Below are positions 36,356 to 44,328 of a DNA stretch of 64,000 nucleotides, one piece after another. Where the stretch lies: positions 170,257 through 234,256 of the forward strand of contig NZ_BDBT01000010.1 of assembly GCF_001613125.1 (NCBI RefSeq), in the 5' to 3' direction. The position numbers were made by a program, and so were the translations under genes. Source of the DNA: Nocardia shimofusensis NBRC 100134 (GTDB taxonomy: Bacteria > Actinomycetota > Actinomycetes > Mycobacteriales > Mycobacteriaceae). Each line of letters begins with the position of its first letter. Within the stretch, counting starts at the first letter, position 1. Under the pieces are notes generated by a model. The model searched no databases, was not told where the DNA came from, and worked only from the letters and a program-made list of their open reading frames with translations.

Positions 36356-36664
36356 ATGAGTAGCACGACGATGATTCTGGCCGCAGCACTCGACACCGCA
36401 GCAGTACTCGACACCCTGGCTCAGATCGGTAACCCGACGCCTGAGGCCCCGCCCATGTCCGACAAGATCCTGCAACTCGTGCGGTATCTCACCTGGTTCG
36501 TCCTCCTGGCAGGCATCTGCGCCATCATCTACGCGGGTGGCCGTTTCGCCTGGGAGAAGTGGTCCGGCGGCGGTCTGGAGTCGCCGAAGATGGTGGCGGG
36601 CGCGATGATCGGCGGCGCCGTCGCCACGAGCGCGGGCACCATCATGAACGCCGTCATCGGCTGA
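36356..36664 (+). CDS. Small two-helix membrane protein, paralogue B of a divergent pair
   Basis: The protein has 102 residues with the same design as the gene at 35878: an N-terminal segment, LAQIGNPTPEAPP, a first helix (about 48-65), IYAGGRFAWEKWSGGG, and a second helix ending GTIMNAVIG. Paralogue B is slightly more hydrophobic at the N-terminus (MILAAALDTAAVLDT). The last 140 bp of the two genes are nearly identical in inverted orientation, pointing to a recent duplication or gene conversion. The 184-nt region between the starts would carry both promoters. Confidence 0.75.
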   Translation: MSSTTMILAAALDTAAVLDTLAQIGNPTPEAPPMSDKILQLVRYLTWFVLLAGICAIIYAGGRFAWEKWSGGGLESPKMVAGAMIGGAVATSAGTIMNAVIG

Positions 36665-36902
36665 GTTCGGACGTCGGCCGAGTCACCGCTCGGCCGGCCC
36701 TCCTCGCCGCACGATCTCGACGCACCATCCCTGCCGTCTCCGCCGCTCGCAACCATTCCGGGAACTCGCCCAGCACACGCGCGTACAGCCGCGCGTCATC
36801 GACCGTGTCGATGTCGTCGAGCGCGAAGAATCCGGCGTTGTCCACGAGGTCACCAGCAGCGCCGAGACAGCCACGGCCGCATCGGCGCGCCGACACCATC
36901 AC
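36654..36902 (-). pseudogene. Possible coding remnant
   Basis: An 82-codon frame contains a stretch that looks protein-like (NAGFFALDDIDTVDDARLYA and EFPEWLRAAE), but the flanks are Arg-rich and the 3' end overlaps paralogue B by 11 bp. There is no convincing start or ribosome site. It may be a short remnant of a nucleotidyltransferase-like gene; the DIDTVDDA pattern is the only hint. Confidence 0.25.
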
Positions 36903-36977
36903 CCCGTCGACTGCGGGCGGACCCTTCTGCCCCGGCGAGGCGGCAACTCCGCGGAACGCCGTCTCGACAGGTGAGAT

Positions 36978-37442
36978 TCAGCCGATTCCGCCGAACTCGA
37001 AGGACTTGCGCAGGGCGGCGCCGAGCTTGCGTCCCGCCGCGTTCGACTTCGCTCCGAACAGTCGCTCGTCGACTTCGGCGAGCACGTCCTGCGCCTCGTC
37101 CAGCAGCCTGCGGCCATCCGCGGTCAGCTCGATGGTCGAGGCGGCGCCCGGCTTGGCGGTGTGGTCGCGCACCAGCCCCGCGGCGGTCAGCGACTTCATC
37201 GTGGCGTGCACGCTCTGCACACTCACCCCCGCCATCCGGGCCAGCTCGCTGAAGGAGACGCCGGGCATCTGGTCGATGTGGCCGAGCAGCCCGAGTCTGC
37301 GGACGGTGAGATCGAGTCCGGCCAGAGCGGCGTTGAGCTCGCCCTCGACCCGGCGGGCGAGCGAGAGCGCCACGATGGAGGCACTGAGGACGGGCGGCTG
37401 AGGGCGCTCGGGCGGCGTTGTCACGGCTCCAGTCTCACCCAC
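36978..37442 (-). CDS. MarR family transcriptional regulator
   Basis: The product has 154 residues. The winged helix is visible as LLGHIDQMPGVSFSELARMA, then SVQSVHATMKSLTAAGLVRD and a wing ending with IELTADGRRLLDEAQ. The start was set at GTG 37442 because GGAGG lies 7 nt upstream; the GTG at 37424 has the ribosome site too close. It lies downstream of the MspA porins with a terminator hairpin between; no target is obvious. Confidence 0.85.
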   Translation of the reverse strand: MGETGAVTTPPERPQPPVLSASIVALSLARRVEGELNAALAGLDLTVRRLGLLGHIDQMPGVSFSELARMAGVSVQSVHATMKSLTAAGLVRDHTAKPGAASTIELTADGRRLLDEAQDVLAEVDERLFGAKSNAAGRKLGAALRKSFEFGGIG

Positions 37443-37478
37443 GGGCGAACCTCCGGCTACGCGCGTACTCCCGACACA

Positions 37479-37516
37479 CGACAGCGGGTCCGGCGTAATC
37501 GCCGGACCCGCTGTCG
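37479..37516 (-). terminator. 17-bp stem hairpin after the MspA gene pair
   Basis: The arms 37479-37495 and 37500-37516 are perfect 17-bp complements with a TAAT loop, 27 nt after the downstream porin stop on the minus strand. No U-tract follows; the very stable stem still makes a terminator likely. Confidence 0.75.
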
Positions 37517-37543
37517 CAGAACCTGTTTCGGTCGGTGCGTCGA

Positions 37544-38212
37544 TCAGCCGATGCTGAACGGCTGGCCCCACAGCGTGACCGAGGAGATCACGTTGTCGGT
37601 CTCGACCTTCACGCGCACGAACGCGCGCGCCTGGGCGTAGCCAGCGCAGCCGGACAGGCCGATGGTCGAGTCGGCCCAGGTGACCGAGCCGCTGTTGCCC
37701 TTGAACTTGTTGCGCTTGGCGTGATCCTCGTTGCCGTAGTCGTCGGCTTCCTCGAGGTCGAGGATGTAGAAGGACTTGGCCTGGCCGGGGCCGAGGGTCA
37801 GCTCGCCGCCGGACTCGGCGCCGAGGCTACCCGCGCCGTCTTCCCACTCGACGCCACCCTCGATGCCGCCCTCGACGCCACCGCCGTCGATGTTGACCTG
37901 GCAACCCACCACGTAACCGGGGTAGATGGCGCCGCCGATCTTCTCGCCGCCGGACAGCTCGACCTGCGCGCTGCCGGAGACCCACGCGTTGCGGTGGACC
38001 GGGGTGGAACCCATCGACGGGCTGATGGTGGCCGACTCGCCGACGAGGCGAACGGTCACCACGGTGCCGTCGGACAGGGTCTTGGTGATCTCGCCGCCGG
38101 GCAGCGGGACGAAGGTGTCGGCGTTGGCCGCACCCGCGGACAGCATGCCGAACGCGACGGACGCCGCGGCGACAACGCCGGCCGCCCGCATGGAGTTCTT
38201 ACGGATCTTCAT
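37544..38212 (-). CDS. MspA-family porin (downstream copy, NfpB/NfpA type)
   Basis: The product of 222 residues has a signal peptide (MKIRKNSMRAAG, hydrophobic core, AGAANADTF cleavage region) and the MspA fold: FVPLPGGEITKTLSDGTVVT, VGESATISPSM, NAWVSGSAQVELSG, GYVVGCQVNI, LSGCAGYAQARAFVRVKVET. MspA proteins form octameric beta-barrel channels across the mycolate outer membrane; NfpA and NfpB of Nocardia farcinica form a mixed channel. Acidic residues in the constriction region (DGGG, EWEDG) suggest cation selectivity. It is the second gene of a tandem pair with 90 nt between. Confidence 0.92.
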   Translation of the reverse strand: MKIRKNSMRAAGVVAAASVAFGMLSAGAANADTFVPLPGGEITKTLSDGTVVTVRLVGESATISPSMGSTPVHRNAWVSGSAQVELSGGEKIGGAIYPGYVVGCQVNIDGGGVEGGIEGGVEWEDGAGSLGAESGGELTLGPGQAKSFYILDLEEADDYGNEDHAKRNKFKGNSGSVTWADSTIGLSGCAGYAQARAFVRVKVETDNVISSVTLWGQPFSIG

Positions 38213-38302
38213 GTTTGGTGCATCCCCTCCGGGATCGAGTTCTTCCTCAGCTGCGCCCATTGCGTGCGGCAGCTGTGACTGGTGTGTGCAGCGGACCCGG
38301 AA

Positions 38303-38974
38303 TCAGCCGATGCTGAACGGCGCCCCGTAGAGGGTGGTCTTCGAGTAGTGGTCGCCGATGATCTCGACCACGGTGTAGGAACGCGCCTGGGCGTAGCCCG
38401 CGCAACCCTGGATCTGGATCTCGTAGTCCTGGTACTCGACCGAGTAGACGCCCGGTTCGGGGATGTTCTTGTGCTCGATCTGGACGAACTTCACGTCGCC
38501 GGGGCCCAGCTCCAGGCCGATCGAGCCGCCGAGGGAGCCACCCTCGAGGTCGATGCCGCCGGACAGACCGGCCGCGATCGCGTCGTCGCCGATGGCGACC
38601 TGGCAGCCGACGATGTAGCCGGTGTTCAGCTGCGAAACGCCGTGCGTCGAGGAGTTGTTGGTGCCGGGCGCGTTGGCCGGACCGTTGTTCGGGCCCTCTT
38701 CACCCTCGGGGGTGACGGTCACATCGGCGGTGGCGTTACCCGACACCCAGGCCACGCGGCCCGCGCCGTTGGCGGCCAGCGACGGCGAGATGACGGCATG
38801 CTCACCGGTACGGGTGATGGTGACGCCGGGTCCCAGCTTCTCGCCGTCGGGCAGCGGCACGAACGTGTCAGCATTGGCAGCGCCGGCCGAGAACAGGCCG
38901 ACGGCGATGGTGGCGGCGGCGCCGATGCCGACGACGCGACCACCGCGCAACCCACTGGTGCGGTTGTTGCTCAT
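38303..38974 (-). CDS. MspA-family porin (upstream copy, NfpA/NfpB type)
   Basis: The product of 223 residues has a signal peptide (MSNNRTSGLRGG, core, AGAANADTF) and the same fold as the downstream copy: FVPLPDGEKLGPGVTITRTG, GEHAVISPSLAAN, AWVSGNATADVTV, GYIVGCQVAIG, QGCAGYAQARSYTVVEI. It has an inserted Asn/Gly-rich loop (GPNNGPANAPGTNNSS) not in the paralogue. Two different copies side by side suit a heteromeric channel. GAGGGG precedes the start. The 288-nt upstream region up to 39262 holds the promoter. Confidence 0.92.
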   Translation of the reverse strand: MSNNRTSGLRGGRVVGIGAAATIAVGLFSAGAANADTFVPLPDGEKLGPGVTITRTGEHAVISPSLAANGAGRVAWVSGNATADVTVTPEGEEGPNNGPANAPGTNNSSTHGVSQLNTGYIVGCQVAIGDDAIAAGLSGGIDLEGGSLGGSIGLELGPGDVKFVQIEHKNIPEPGVYSVEYQDYEIQIQGCAGYAQARSYTVVEIIGDHYSKTTLYGAPFSIG

Positions 38975-39212
38975 ACTTCCCCTCATCAGGTTCAAGCGGT
39001 CTGCCCCAGTCCAGGGGCGGTAGAAAATACCCCTCGCGAGGCCGCTCCAGAGTTTCGCCGCCTCTGCTGTCCACTAAGTGAATGGACGTCCGACTACCTG
39101 GTGAACGCTTCCAGGCCGGAATATGACCAGAATATCTCCGTTCGATAACGGTCGACGGTGAATACCCTGTGCGAGCTGGGAATTCGCTGTCACTGTTCTG
39201 TTATCCGCGCAG

Positions 39213-39250
39213 AAAAGACCGCCGCCACCGCAAATACGGCGACGGCGGTC
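39213..39250 (-). terminator. Terminator after the DJ-1/PfpI gene
   Basis: Arms 39217-39230 and 39237-39250 pair over 14 bp with two mismatched or wobble positions around a 6-nt loop. On the minus strand four U residues follow (39216-39213). It lies 12 nt beyond the stop of the gene at 39263. Confidence 0.7.
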
Positions 39251-39262
39251 ACGGCAACCGAA

Positions 39263-39958
39263 CTACTGCACGGTAGCGAGCATTTTCTCTGCCAGCGGCC
39301 GTGCGGAGGCCGGATTCTGCCCCGTGTACAAGGTGCGATCGACCTCGACATGCGCCTCCCACGGCGCACCCTCCCGATAGTCCAGGCCCATCCCCACCAG
39401 CCGATCCTGGAGCAGCCACGGCGCCCGATCCGCCAATCCCGCCTGCGCCTCCTCGGCATTGGAGAACGCGGTCACGCGGTAGCCCGCGAACGGCGACCCG
39501 CCGTCGCCCATCCCCGTGGCGAGAAGTGCGGCAGGCCCGTGACAGACCACGCCGACAGGCATTCCGGCGGCCAGCGCATCCTCGAGCAGCCTGCCCGATT
39601 CCGCGTCGACGGCCAGATCTTCCATCGGCCCGTGACCGCCGGGAACGAATACCGCGGCGAACTCGCCGAGATCGACCCGCGCGACCGCGCGCGGATGCCG
39701 CAACGGTTCCGCCGCATCCAGCACCTGGCGAATTCGTCGCACCGCTTCCGGGCCGCCGTTGGCATCCTCGGCCAAACTGCTCTCGTCCACGGTCGGCGCC
39801 ACCGCACCCGGTGTCGCCACCACAACCTCATGCCCCGCCGCGGTGAACACCTCATAGGGCGAGGTGAATTCCTCGGCCCAATAGCCGGTCGGATGCTTCG
39901 TACCATCGGCGAGCGTCCAGTGATCGGCCGCCGACATCAAGAACAGAATCTTCGACAT
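39263..39958 (-). CDS. DJ-1/PfpI family class I glutamine amidotransferase-like protein
   Basis: The product of 231 residues is a ThiJ/PfpI (Hsp31-like) protein with the nucleophile elbow GVVCHGPAALL (Cys about residue 137), an early Glu region (GYWAEEFTSPYEVF) and FVPGGHGPMEDLA. Family members include glyoxalase III, deglycase-like chaperones and intracellular proteases. The long Hsp31-like form with TGYWAEE favours glyoxalase III or chaperone activity over PfpI protease. It is followed by a terminator and stands alone. Confidence 0.87.
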   Translation of the reverse strand: MSKILFLMSAADHWTLADGTKHPTGYWAEEFTSPYEVFTAAGHEVVVATPGAVAPTVDESSLAEDANGGPEAVRRIRQVLDAAEPLRHPRAVARVDLGEFAAVFVPGGHGPMEDLAVDAESGRLLEDALAAGMPVGVVCHGPAALLATGMGDGGSPFAGYRVTAFSNAEEAQAGLADRAPWLLQDRLVGMGLDYREGAPWEAHVEVDRTLYTGQNPASARPLAEKMLATVQ

Positions 39959-40167
39959 TGCGCCTCCTGCGGGGTTGGAAAATTCATCGGATCCCTGGAG
40001 GCATATCCGGCGCGGCGACATTCATGCGGGCCCGGCCGGCCCTCGACGAAGCTCACCTGGCCGGCCACCACCGTGAGACATGCCTGGACTGCGCGCGGCA
40101 GGCGAATTCGGCTGCGCGTCGGCGGGATCGACCGCGCGATGGTCTCTCCAGCCGAGCGATGGCCGAT

Positions 40168-41358
40168 TCAGAGGAAGCGGCGAATGGGCCGCACGGCGAA
40201 CTCCCTGGCGCGTTGCAGCGCCGAACGCCGCTGCCAGCGCCCCGCCTCGATCAGTACCGACGACTCGATGTCCTCGTCGAAGTGTCCGTCGAGGGTGGCG
40301 GTGAACTGCTCGTCGAGCACGGCGAGCATGACCTCTTCGTCGTGATCGAGTGAGCGGCGGTTGAAATTCGTCGAACCGACCAGGGCGGCGTCACCGTCCA
40401 CGGTGATGATCTTCGCGTGCATCATGGTCGGCTGGTACTGGTAGATGCGCACGCCGCAGGCCAGCAACTCCTCGTAGAAGTGCTGGCCCGCGAGCTGGCA
40501 GACCCGCTGGTCGGTGTGCGGCCCGGGCAACAGGATCTCCACCTCGACCCCGCGGCGCGCGGCCGCGCACAGCAGGTCGATGAAGAACGCGTCGGGTGCG
40601 AAATACGCGGTCGCCAGCCGCAGCCGCTGCTGCGCGGACTCGATCACCACGCGCAGCAAGGTCTGCATGTCCTGCCAGCCCACACTGGCCGAGCCGCGCA
40701 CCACCTGGACCACGGCGTCGCCTTGCGGCGTGTGCTCGATGAAGCGATCCCGGTCGTCGAAGAGTTCGTCGTGGCACTCCGCCCAGCCCTGGGCGAACGC
40801 CGCCGCGATTCCGTCGACCGCTGGTCCGCGCACCTGCACGTGAGTGTCGCGCCACTCGGTCTCGTCGCGGGCATCGCCGCACCACTCCTGAGCGATGCCG
40901 ACACCGCCGGTGTAGGCGACCTCCTCGTCCACCACCAGCACCTTGCGATGGCAGCGATGATTCTGCTTGAACGGGGAGACATAGGCGGGCTTGCGGAACC
41001 AGGCGATCCGCACCCCGGCCTCGTCCATGAGCTCCAGCAGATCCTTCTCGATCAGCCTGCTGCCGAACCCGTCCAGCAACAGCCGCACCCGCACCCCCGC
41101 CCTGGCCCGCTCGGCCAGCGCGTAGGCGAACTGCCGGGCGATCTCGCCCTGCCAGTAGACGAACGTCATCATGTCGACGGTGTGCTCGGCGCCCGCGATG
41201 CTCTCCAGCATGGCCGGGAAGATCTCGTCGCCGTTGCGCAGCGCGACCAGCGCGTTGCCCTCCGACGCCGCGATCCCGATCAGCCGCTCCAGCCGCCTGC
41301 GCAGCCGCACCGCCGGCTCCCGGGCCCCCGCATCGGGTCGGTTGACAGTCTCCGGCAT
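40168..41358 (-). CDS. Cardiolipin synthase-like phospholipase D family protein
   Basis: The protein has 396 residues with two HKD motifs: HRKVLVVDEEVAYTGGVGI (about 137-155) and HAKIITVDGDAALVGSTN (about 314-331). It lacks N-terminal membrane helices, which full ClsA enzymes have, so it matches the shorter YbhO/ClsB-type layout. It probably makes cardiolipin by transphosphatidylation, although phospholipase or nuclease activity cannot be excluded by sequence alone. A 165-nt gap separates it from the VOC gene. Confidence 0.87.
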   Translation of the reverse strand: MPETVNRPDAGAREPAVRLRRRLERLIGIAASEGNALVALRNGDEIFPAMLESIAGAEHTVDMMTFVYWQGEIARQFAYALAERARAGVRVRLLLDGFGSRLIEKDLLELMDEAGVRIAWFRKPAYVSPFKQNHRCHRKVLVVDEEVAYTGGVGIAQEWCGDARDETEWRDTHVQVRGPAVDGIAAAFAQGWAECHDELFDDRDRFIEHTPQGDAVVQVVRGSASVGWQDMQTLLRVVIESAQQRLRLATAYFAPDAFFIDLLCAAARRGVEVEILLPGPHTDQRVCQLAGQHFYEELLACGVRIYQYQPTMMHAKIITVDGDAALVGSTNFNRRSLDHDEEVMLAVLDEQFTATLDGHFDEDIESSVLIEAGRWQRRSALQRAREFAVRPIRRFL

Positions 41359-41524
41359 GGGTGGCTCCTCTGGTGGCGCGTAAGACGATCACAGCACCCC
41401 GAACAGGGCCGTGAACGCTCGTGCGCACACTGTAGAGGCCGGACGAAGGCCGAGTACGCCGGCGCCCGCCCGTTGTGGCCCGCACCACCCCGCGCCGATC
41501 CCCTCCGGCCGCTGGTCGGCACCC

Positions 41525-41893
41525 CTATTGCCACTCCAGGCAGAAGGTGTGCCCTACCGGATCCCGGTATACCCGGAAGGTCTCGTGCTGCTGTACGAGT
41601 GTGGCCCCCAAGGCCAGGACGGCGGGCTCGGCGATCTCGATGTCACGCACAAGGATGTCCAGGTGGATCTGCTGTGAAGCCTGTGGATCGGGGAACTCGG
41701 GTGGCTTGTACTCCGGCGCGAGCTGGCAGGCCAGCCGTCTGCCCTGCGGGTCCAGCAGGGCGACCCAGGTCCCGTCGCTCTCCTCTTCCAGGATCTCGCC
41801 ACCGAGCAGTGCCGCGTAGAACTCGGCCAGCTTCCGAGGGTCAGGACAGTCCAAGACGATCGTCCGCAGTCCTTCGACACCTGCAGCGGCCAT
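41525..41893 (-). CDS. VOC (glyoxalase-like) family protein
   Basis: The product of 122 residues is a VOC fold: TIVLDCPDPRKLAEFYAALL (strand-helix with the typical DP..LA.FY), WVALLDPQGRRLACQLAPEY, IHLDILVRDIEIAEPAVLAL, and the final DPVGHTFCLEW. Family members are glyoxalases, dioxygenases and antibiotic-binding proteins; the metal-ligand residues are incomplete (His and Glu positions vary), so a binding role is as likely as catalysis. Confidence 0.82.
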   Translation of the reverse strand: MAAAGVEGLRTIVLDCPDPRKLAEFYAALLGGEILEEESDGTWVALLDPQGRRLACQLAPEYKPPEFPDPQASQQIHLDILVRDIEIAEPAVLALGATLVQQHETFRVYRDPVGHTFCLEWQ

Positions 41894-42116
41894 GGTCGCG
41901 CTCTCCTTCGGAGTGGACGGACTCGACGCGCGTCGTCGCCTCGCCGATCGTCGCGGACGTACCCGGCCGCTGCGGCAGGAAACGCTTACAGCTGTCGGAT
42001 CGTCGGCGGGATGCCATCGCCGCGCTCCCGACCACAGCCCTCGGCGTTTCTCAGTGATCGGTGCGATGGACGCCCTTCGAGCGAGTCGGCTACCTCGGCA
42101 TCGGGTTCTCGGCTCT

Positions 42117-42353
42117 TCAGTGCTTCTTCGACGTCTTGATCGGCTTCTTCTTCGACTTCGGCTTGTCGTGGTCGGGCTCCCACTCGTAGCCCGGCTCATT
42201 GTTCTCACAGTGGTAGTTCTCGACGAGCACATCGCCCCGATCGAGTTCACACCAACGCTCGGTCTTGCTGCACGCGGAGACACCCACCGTCGCGGCGAGC
42301 GCGAAGCCGAGCGTGACTGCCGTGACCCTGGTCCGGTGGCGACGAATCGTCAT
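42117..42353 (-). CDS. Small putative lipoprotein
   Basis: The product of 78 residues has a basic N-terminus (MTIRRHRTRV), a hydrophobic core and a lipobox VGVSACS with Cys about residue 28, then a short mature part (CELDRGDVLVENYHCENNE) and a Lys/Pro/Ser-rich tail. Three cysteines remain in the mature part. It is lipid-anchored by prediction; function unknown. The stop overlaps no gene. Confidence 0.65.
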   Translation of the reverse strand: MTIRRHRTRVTAVTLGFALAATVGVSACSKTERWCELDRGDVLVENYHCENNEPGYEWEPDHDKPKSKKKPIKTSKKH

Positions 42354-42683
42354 CGACCTTGCTCCTTCGGATCGCTACCAAGAGTTCTCCGCCGATTCTT
42401 CGGCGCACAAACAGCATTCGGGCAAACGGCCGGAATGTCCAGTCGTCGCCGGTCAGCGGCCGGACGCGAGTCACCCGCGCCGGACGCCGCCGTGGCAGGT
42501 GCGGACCCGCTCATGGACGGGCAAGCGGCGGCGCGGCAGTATCGGCGGCCACGACGACACGGGACAACCACGGCGCACTCGCGCTGTGATCGCCAAGGGC
42601 GCCGCGCTGACCACCGAAGGGTCGACGATCACAGCGACGCCGCGGCTCGACGCTCCATGAAACCGGTGGTGAACGACAATCTG
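42354..42683. other. Intergenic region without a convincing gene
   Basis: About 330 bp between the small lipoprotein and the tRNA. Frames open on both strands are Arg-rich with atypical composition and no ribosome site. I see no repeat, operator or RNA structure beyond the expected promoter of the lipoprotein. Confidence 0.5.
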
Positions 42684-42757
42684 TGGGGCGGGCGGGGCTC
42701 GAACCCGCGACCAATGGATTATGAGTCCACGGCTCTAACCGACTGAGCTACCGCCCC
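42684..42757 (-). tRNA. tRNA with CAU anticodon (Met or Ile2)
   Basis: On the minus strand 74 nt fold as a tRNA. The acceptor GGGGCGG pairs with CCGCCCC, the D arm is AGCTCAGTCGGTTAGAGC, the anticodon arm has loop CTCATAA giving CAU, and the T arm is CGCGGGTTCGAGCCCCG. CAU reads AUG (elongator Met) or, if the C is lysidinylated, AUA (Ile2); the sequence alone does not settle it. No CCA is encoded. Confidence 0.93.
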
Positions 42758-43044
42758 GCTTCCGCGGCGCGACCGCGGCGTCTGGATGGTACCGGCTGCG
42801 GCGCGGCGGGCACCAGTCGGCCACCGGACCGGATACGGGTGGGAGCCGGGACGCGGGGCACAGGGAATGGCGTACGGCGGCATTGACGTACGCGCTCGGT
42901 GCGAGGGATGGCGGCGAGTATGTCGCCTGGGAGCCTGTCCGGCGGTGTTGCCGGGAAACATTGCGCGGAGAGAGATTCCGGATTGCCGCTCACTGCTCGG
43001 AAGGAGCGGGCGGCGGGAAATGCGCGTTCCGGCGGGGTACTTCG

Positions 43045-43203
43045 TCAGGGTCGGTCGGTGCTGTCGCCCCAGGCTCCGCCTGCGCGGGAAGCTGCGGCAC
43101 TGTAACGACTCCGGTCTCTCGGGGGGCGGCTGGCGAATTGGACGACGGCGACTACGAGCGCGAGGACAACGGCGACTACGCCGACAACGATCAGGATTTG
43201 CAC
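43045..43203 (-). CDS. Possible 52-residue membrane miniprotein
   Basis: A GTG at 43203 opens a 52-residue frame that starts with a clean membrane helix (QILIVVGVVAVVLALVVAVVQ) followed by a Ser/Arg-rich tail. The design (N-terminal helix, polar tail) mirrors the Gly/Cys-rich protein 156 nt upstream on the same strand. There is no strong ribosome site. It may be coding, but the evidence is limited to the helix. Confidence 0.4.
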   Translation of the reverse strand: MQILIVVGVVAVVLALVVAVVQFASRPPRDRSRYSAAASRAGGAWGDSTDRP

Positions 43204-43358
43204 GCAGAGACCATAACCTCACTCACGTCGAAGAGCGCTGTGATGCGGGTCAAGTCACAGTTTACACCTGGTTGAAACTTGAACAGCTTTAAAACCATTG
43301 GGGCACAGACCGAGCCGATCTCAGCTGTATCGCCGACGAATGTCGACGTTTCGGCTGG

Positions 43359-43712
43359 TCACGAGCCGCCGCCGCAACCACCGCCACCACCACCGCAGCT
43401 ACTCCCCCCGCCGCAACTACTGCCACCACCACAACTGCTCGAACCACCGGAACAACGCGACCCTCCCGAACACCCCTCGCCACCGGACCCCGCGCCGCAG
43501 CCGCCCGCGTAATCGTCGCGGTGATGATGGTCGCCTCCTCCGCTCGCGTCGGCGGCCGACCACAGCGAGGGGTCATATCCGCCGCCGCTGCCGTACGGAG
43601 GTGGTGGGAGTTGCCCGTTGATCGAATTGATCATTCCTACGACGAACGCGGCGATTCCGCCGCCGATGAGGAGAACGAGAATGAGGATCAACAGGATCAC
43701 GGCCACTGTCAT
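43359..43712 (-). CDS. Membrane-anchored Gly/Cys-rich protein
   Basis: A 117-residue protein. Residues 3-27 are a hydrophobic helix, 28-50 a Pro/Gly linker (LPPPPYGSGGGYDP), 58-66 a GGGDHHHRDD cluster, and 72-113 a Gly/Ser region with seven cysteines at 72, 81, 87, 94, 100, 106 and 113, spaced 9, 6, 7, 6, 6 and 7. The regular C-(SSC)GGG spacing and the histidine cluster look like a metal-binding or cross-linked surface tail; the DNA of the tail is a tandem repeat. It diverges from the WH/HH protein gene with only 37 nt between starts, suggesting a functional pair. I cannot name the family; TIGR04222-like membrane proteins also end in GGxC repeats. Confidence 0.7.
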   Translation of the reverse strand: MTVAVILLILILVLLIGGGIAAFVVGMINSINGQLPPPPYGSGGGYDPSLWSAADASGGGDHHHRDDYAGGCGAGSGGEGCSGGSRCSGGSSSCGGGSSCGGGSSCGGGGGGCGGGS

Positions 43713-43749
43713 CGATGAATCGTAGCGGCGTCGAGCCGTACAGTGAATC

Positions 43750-44304
43750 GTGCGGATTTTCCCCTTTCGGGCCCGGCAGGCCGCTCCGATCGATCTGCGT
43801 GATGTCGAGCAGGCGGTGGCCGAGCTCGAACTGCCCGAGGCGGTGTTCAAAACCTGCCCGTGGCAGCCGCGGGAACTGGTGGAATCGGGGCTTCGCCAGT
43901 GGTTGCGCTGCTGCGGCGCGGCCATGCGCGACGGTCAGGTGATCGGCATGCCCTCGCACGCGGTCGACGAGGCATGGCACGGACTGATCCTGTGCACGCA
44001 GCGGTACGCGGAATTCTGCGACAAGGCCTATGGACGGTTCCTGCACCACTATCCGGACGGCGGCGGGGCGCCGACCGGCGTCTCGCACGGAACGATGGCC
44101 GAGCAACTGGGGCGGACGGTGGTCGCCTGGTCGATGGTGGCACGGCCGGGCGAGCGGTGCGTGCTGTGGGATCTGGACCGCGCGGTCGGGGTGGAGCATC
44201 CCTGGGGCATCCCGCCGGAGCGGGTCGCGGCGATCGAGGCCGAGATTCACCAGATGGCGTCATCCGGAACCGACGCGGACCGGAAAGCCGAGCCCCAGAA
44301 TTAG
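43750..44304 (+). CDS. Glycine-rich-domain (GRDP)-like WH/HH protein
   Basis: A 184-residue soluble protein. It carries the pattern HAVDEAWHGLILCTQRYAEF (about 70-89) and GRFLHHYP (95-102). This WH...T..Y..FC...GRFLHHxP signature occurs in the glycine-rich domain (GRDP) protein family of plants and bacteria, where the conserved His residues look catalytic or metal-binding. The start is GTG. The adjacent divergent gene encodes a Gly/Cys-rich membrane protein, a possible substrate or partner. Activity is unknown. The stop is 24 nt before the WS/DGAT gene. Confidence 0.75.
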   Translation: MRIFPFRARQAAPIDLRDVEQAVAELELPEAVFKTCPWQPRELVESGLRQWLRCCGAAMRDGQVIGMPSHAVDEAWHGLILCTQRYAEFCDKAYGRFLHHYPDGGGAPTGVSHGTMAEQLGRTVVAWSMVARPGERCVLWDLDRAVGVEHPWGIPPERVAAIEAEIHQMASSGTDADRKAEPQN

Positions 44305-44328
44305 AACTCGTTCCAGTAGCATGACGCT

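Noticed and set aside
36654..36902. Considered as a complete gene
   Set aside because: No start context and only a short protein-like core; kept as a low-confidence remnant.
39958..40353. Plus-strand frame with HLAGHHRETCLDCARQ, like a small His/Cys protein
   Set aside because: It runs into the antisense of the cardiolipin synthase gene, has no ribosome site, and the His/Cys run is too short to trust.
42786..43292. Open frames on both strands downstream of the CAU tRNA
   Set aside because: Composition is Arg/Cys/Gly-rich with no motif; only the short membrane frame at 43045-43203 looked worth listing.
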